Assembly: GCA_003152255.1 (NCBI GenBank)
Contig: PLZT01000743.1
Coordinates: forward strand, 518 to 8,944
DNA: 8,427 bases
Source of the DNA: Methylocystaceae bacterium
Lineage (GTDB): Bacteria > Pseudomonadota > Alphaproteobacteria > Rhizobiales > Beijerinckiaceae
Direction: 5' to 3'
Position numbers and translations under genes: made by a program. Below, in pieces: positions 6,459 through 8,427 of this stretch. The notes under the pieces are model-generated. The model did no database searches, was not told the DNA's origin, and saw only the letters and a program-made list of their open reading frames with translations. The first letter of the stretch is position 1; each line of letters begins with the position of its first letter.

Positions 6459-7154
6459 TTAATTCTTCAACTCCAGTTTCGCGATGAGATCGGGCCGGCG
6501 CGCGCGGGTGAGGCGCAGGGACTCATCCCGCCGCCAGCGCGCGATCTTGGCGTGATCGCCCGACAATAAAACAGGCGGAATCTCGCGTCCCTCGAAGTCG
6601 CGCGGGCGCGTATATTGCGGATATTCCAGCAGGCCGCCTTCGAAACTTTCCTCGGCGCCGGAAGCCTCCTCGCCCATCACGCCCGGTAAAAGCCGCACGC
6701 AGGCGTCCGTCAGCGCCAGCGCCGCGATTTCGCCGCCGGAGAGGATGTAATCGCCGACGGAGACCTCCTCCAGTCCGCGCGCGGCGATCACGCGCTCGTC
6801 GACGCCCTCGAAGCGCGCGCAGAGGATCAGCGCGCCCGGTCCTCGCGCGAATTCGCGCACGCGCGCCTGCGTCAGGGGCGCGCCGCGCGGACTCATCAGC
6901 AGAAACGGGCGCCCGTCGTCCGGCGCGACCGCGGCGTCGATGGCGGCGCAAAGAACGTCGGCGCGCATCACCATGCCGGGTCCGCCGCCGGCCGGCGTAT
7001 CGTCCACGGCGCGATGGCGCCCCAGGCCATGTTCGCGCAATTGCCGCGTCTCCAGCTCCCAAACGCCGCGCGCCAGCGCGTCGCCGGCCAGCGACAGGCC
7101 GAGCGGGCCCGGAAACATTTCGGGAAACAGGGTCAGAACGGTCGCGCGCCACAT
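6459..7154 (-). CDS. trmD: tRNA (guanine-N1-)-methyltransferase TrmD
   Basis: TrmD methylates N1 of G37, next to the anticodon of certain tRNAs, using S-adenosylmethionine, and so prevents +1 frameshifting. The 231-residue sequence starts [19 protein letters not shown], the family N-terminus. It has the alphaproteobacterial [12 protein letters not shown] (50-61), the trefoil-knot AdoMet site ([13 protein letters not shown], 110-122; [11 protein letters not shown], 132-142), Arg154, EYPQYTRP (177-184) and [17 protein letters not shown] (193-209). Three active-site positions differ from E. coli TrmD: Ala113 for Gly, Phe115 for Tyr, and Glu169 for the catalytic Asp169 (GAEESF instead of ATEDSF). 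The short C-terminus ends at KLELKN, lacking about 20 residues of the E. coli tail. No Shine-Dalgarno sequence precedes the ATG; the upstream bases are GCAATAACCGCCCC. It follows rimM after 45 bases. The usual next gene, rplS, is absent. Confidence 0.95.
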   Translation of the reverse strand: MWRATVLTLFPEMFPGPLGLSLAGDALARGVWELETRQLREHGLGRHRAVDDTPAGGGPGMVMRADVLCAAIDAAVAPDDGRPFLLMSPRGAPLTQARVREFARGPGALILCARFEGVDERVIAARGLEEVSVGDYILSGGEIAALALTDACVRLLPGVMGEEASGAEESFEGGLLEYPQYTRPRDFEGREIPPVLLSGDHAKIARWRRDESLRLTRARRPDLIAKLELKN

Positions 7155-7177
7155 GGGGCGGTTATTGCACGGGCGAC

Positions 7178-7198
7178 GGCTCGCCGGAAGGGCGAGCC
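7178..7198 (-). promoter_or_regulatory. Hairpin between rimM and trmD
   Basis: A perfect 8-bp stem pairs GGCTCGCC with GGCGAGCC around a five-base loop (CTTCC on the transcribed strand). It begins just after the rimM stop codon and ends 23 bases before the trmD ATG. There is no T-run on the trmD side, so simple termination is unlikely. With the missing ribosome binding site it may lower trmD translation or mark an RNA-processing or attenuation point. E. coli is known to make far less RimM and TrmD than ribosomal proteins from the corresponding operon; the mechanism here is inferred. Confidence 0.5.
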
Positions 7199-7199
7199 T

Positions 7200-7748
7200 C
7201 TATCCTTCGCCCTCGATCTCCACCGGCGGCGCGATCACGACGCGGCTGCCGGCGATGTCGACGATTGGAACCACCGCCTTGGTGAAGGGGAACATCAGCG
7301 TCTCGCCGCCCTGAGGCGGGCGAACCTCAAGAATGTCGCCGGCGCCGAAGTTGCGCACCGCCAGCACATGGCCGAGCGTCGCGCCCTCGACCGTCTCGGC
7401 GCGCAGTCCTTCGAGATCGGCGAGATAAAACTCGTCCTCGTCCGGCTCGGGCAATTTCGCGCGCGGCGCGTAAAGCTCGATCCTCGTCAGTTTTTCCGCG
7501 CCGGCGCGATCGCCGACGCCTTCGACGCGCGCCGCCAGCATGTCCTTGCCCTGTGGACGGACATGGGCGAGCACGAAGCTACGCGCGCCGGTCTTGTCGA
7601 ATAGCGGGCCGTAACTCGCGATCGCCAGAGGGTCGGCGGTGAAGCTTTGCAGGCGGATTTCGCCGCGCACGCCATGCGGCGCGCCGAAACGCCCCAGCAA
7701 CACCAACTCCCGTCCCGGTTTGGAAGCGGGAGGCGCGTTGTCGCTCAC
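7200..7748 (-). CDS. rimM: Ribosome maturation factor RimM
   Basis: RimM helps assemble the head of the 30S subunit, binding ribosomal protein S19 and acting on pre-16S rRNA. The 182-residue protein has the RimM N-terminal beta-barrel with [23 protein letters not shown] (16-38). The [10 protein letters not shown] motif (106-115) at the domain junction corresponds to the aromatic S19-binding segment. A PRC-barrel C-terminal domain follows (about 116-177), including [20 protein letters not shown] and [15 protein letters not shown]. It starts with GTG at 7748-7746. This codon overlaps the rpsP stop as GTGA, and the bases before it are GC-only alanine codons with no Shine-Dalgarno sequence, so translation probably depends on ribosomes ending rpsP. 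The frame is open further upstream inside rpsP, but the family N-terminus begins shortly after this GTG. It ends with an acidic EIEGEG tail. Confidence 0.93.
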   Translation of the reverse strand: MSDNAPPASKPGRELVLLGRFGAPHGVRGEIRLQSFTADPLAIASYGPLFDKTGARSFVLAHVRPQGKDMLAARVEGVGDRAGAEKLTRIELYAPRAKLPEPDEDEFYLADLEGLRAETVEGATLGHVLAVRNFGAGDILEVRPPQGGETLMFPFTKAVVPIVDIAGSRVVIAPPVEIEGEG

Positions 7749-8086
7749 TCGGCGGCGGGAGCGGCGGCGGCGGCCGCGCGTTCCTGCGCCTTCTTCTTCG
7801 GCAGGGCCTTTTCGGGATTGTTGCGCTTTTCGCGCTTGCCGACGCCGACGCTCTCGAGCAGGCGGGCCACGCGGTCGGTCGGGGTCGCGCCCTTGCCGAT
7901 CCACTCCTTGGCCTTTTCCGCGTCGAGCACGAGGCGGTCGGCGGCGTCCTTGGCCTTCAACGGATCGAAGGTGCCGAGGCGCTCGATGAAGCGGCCATCG
8001 CGCGGCGAGCGCGAATCGGCGACGACGACGCGATAGAAGGGGCGCTTCTTGGCGCCGCCGCGAGACAGTCTGATTTTAAGCGACAT
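7745..8086 (-). CDS. rpsP: 30S ribosomal protein S16
   Basis: S16 is a structural protein of the 30S subunit that promotes its assembly. The start [42 protein letters not shown] (1-42) is the classic S16 signature, followed by the second conserved part [31 protein letters not shown] (51-81). The last 30 or so residues are a basic then alanine-rich tail ([30 protein letters not shown]), making the protein 113 residues against about 82 in E. coli; such tails are common in alphaproteobacterial S16. AAAGGA (8099-8094, - strand) lies seven bases before the ATG and is the best ribosome binding site in this operon. It follows ffh after 53 bases and overlaps rimM by four. Confidence 0.97.
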   Translation of the reverse strand: MSLKIRLSRGGAKKRPFYRVVVADSRSPRDGRFIERLGTFDPLKAKDAADRLVLDAEKAKEWIGKGATPTDRVARLLESVGVGKREKRNNPEKALPKKKAQERAAAAAAPAAE

Positions 8087-8116
8087 GAGTTTTTCCTTTG
8101 TTCGATTTCCGAGAGA

Positions 8117-8137
8117 CGCGACGCTTGAAGCGCCGCG
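8117..8137 (-). promoter_or_regulatory. Hairpin between ffh and rpsP
   Basis: Ten-base arms 8117-8126 and 8128-8137 are complementary on the transcribed strand except for one G-U pair, around a single central base, so the real loop would be at least three bases. It lies directly after the ffh stop and ends 17 bases before the rpsP Shine-Dalgarno sequence. There is no T-run. It may be a processing site, a partial attenuator, or a structure separating ffh from the heavily translated rpsP. Confidence 0.42.
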
Positions 8138-8139
8138 CG

Positions 8140-8427
8140 CTATTTTTTCTTCCCGAACGGATTGAGCCCGCTCAGAAGACTTTTGCCGCCAAGACCCGGC
8201 AAACCCGGCTTTGGCGAAAACAATTCCTTCGGCGGCGCCTCGGGCAGGCCGCCCGTCGGCGGAGCCGCTCCGCCGGCACCGAGCTTCTTTTGCAGCTCGG
8301 CGATTTCTTGTTGCGACGGCATTTGCATGCCGCCCATGCCCATCATCTGCGCGGCCTTGCCCATCAGCCCGCCGCGCTTGCCGGCGCCCATCGACTTCAT
8401 CAGATCGGCCATGCCGCGATGCTGCTT
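8140..8427 (-). CDS. ffh: Signal recognition particle protein Ffh, C-terminal fragment
   Basis: This is the last 95 residues of the signal recognition particle GTPase, which binds 4.5S RNA and the signal sequences of membrane proteins during translation. The start lies beyond the right edge; the frame runs from base 8427 to the TAG at 8142-8140. The fragment covers the end of the methionine-rich M domain ([36 protein letters not shown]), containing the end of the last RNA/signal-binding helices. It continues with a flexible Gly/Pro-rich tail ending NPFGKKK, a tail style seen in rhizobial Ffh proteins. The GTPase (NG) domain is not visible. Identification rests on the M-domain ending plus the rpsP-rimM-trmD neighbourhood, where ffh is the standard first gene. 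Confidence 0.9.
   Translation of the reverse strand, partial: KQHRGMADLMKSMGAGKRGGLMGKAAQMMGMGGMQMPSQQEIAELQKKLGAGGAAPPTGGLPEAPPKELFSPKPGLPGLGGKSLLSGLNPFGKKK

Noticed and set aside
7749..7785. GC-rich triplet run near the end of rpsP as a functional repeat
   Set aside because: It simply encodes the alanine-rich S16 tail with GCC/GCG codons; there is no regular repeat beyond that.
7749..7904. In-frame extension of rimM into rpsP
   Set aside because: The extra residues are an Arg/Lys-rich shadow of the S16 tail; the RimM family start fits the GTG at 7748.

Overview
The window is GC-rich bacterial chromosome from an alphaproteobacterium, most likely of the Rhizobiales/Hyphomicrobiales type. 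Four things suggest this: transhydrogenase genes split in three (pntAA-pntAB-pntB); an etfB-etfA-3-hydroxybutyryl-CoA dehydrogenase gene group; alphaproteobacterial-style TrmD motifs ([17 protein letters not shown]) with an ffh-rpsP-rimM-trmD order; and a promoter with a CTATAT-type -10 box. The genus cannot be fixed from the sequence alone. The window looks like core chromosome: there are no mobile elements, tRNA or rRNA genes, CRISPR arrays or obvious horizontally acquired segments.

Layout on the + strand. 1-2169 holds the 3' end of pntAA, then pntAB and pntB, closed by a convincing intrinsic terminator at 2193-2232. 2373-3107 is a solitary rhomboid intramembrane serine protease. 3326-5022 is etfB-etfA, the two subunits of electron transfer flavoprotein, followed by a large hairpin. 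5233-6114 is a 3-hydroxybutyryl-CoA dehydrogenase gene with its own well-formed promoter and a possible PhaR-like operator at the start of transcription. 6186-6428 encodes an 80-residue membrane protein of unknown function.

Layout on the - strand, read from the right edge leftwards: the 3' end of ffh (signal recognition particle), rpsP (ribosomal protein S16), rimM (30S maturation factor) and trmD (tRNA m1G37 methyltransferase). This is the widespread translation/secretion operon, but rplS, its usual last gene, does not follow trmD. trmD instead meets the small membrane protein gene tail to tail, 30 bases apart.

The + strand genes share a redox and acyl-CoA theme. Transhydrogenase uses the proton gradient to exchange hydride between NADH and NADPH. 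ETF collects electrons from acyl-CoA dehydrogenases. The dehydrogenase interconverts 3-hydroxyacyl-CoA and 3-oxoacyl-CoA with NAD(H), in fatty acid oxidation or C4/polyhydroxybutyrate metabolism. The terminator and separate promoters indicate that these are neighbouring transcription units rather than one operon.

I found no evidence for a new multi-gene system. The points most worth a second look are the candidate PhaR-type operator at the dehydrogenase promoter, the substituted catalytic aspartate (D169E) in TrmD, the hairpin and missing Shine-Dalgarno sequence before trmD, and the loss of rplS linkage.
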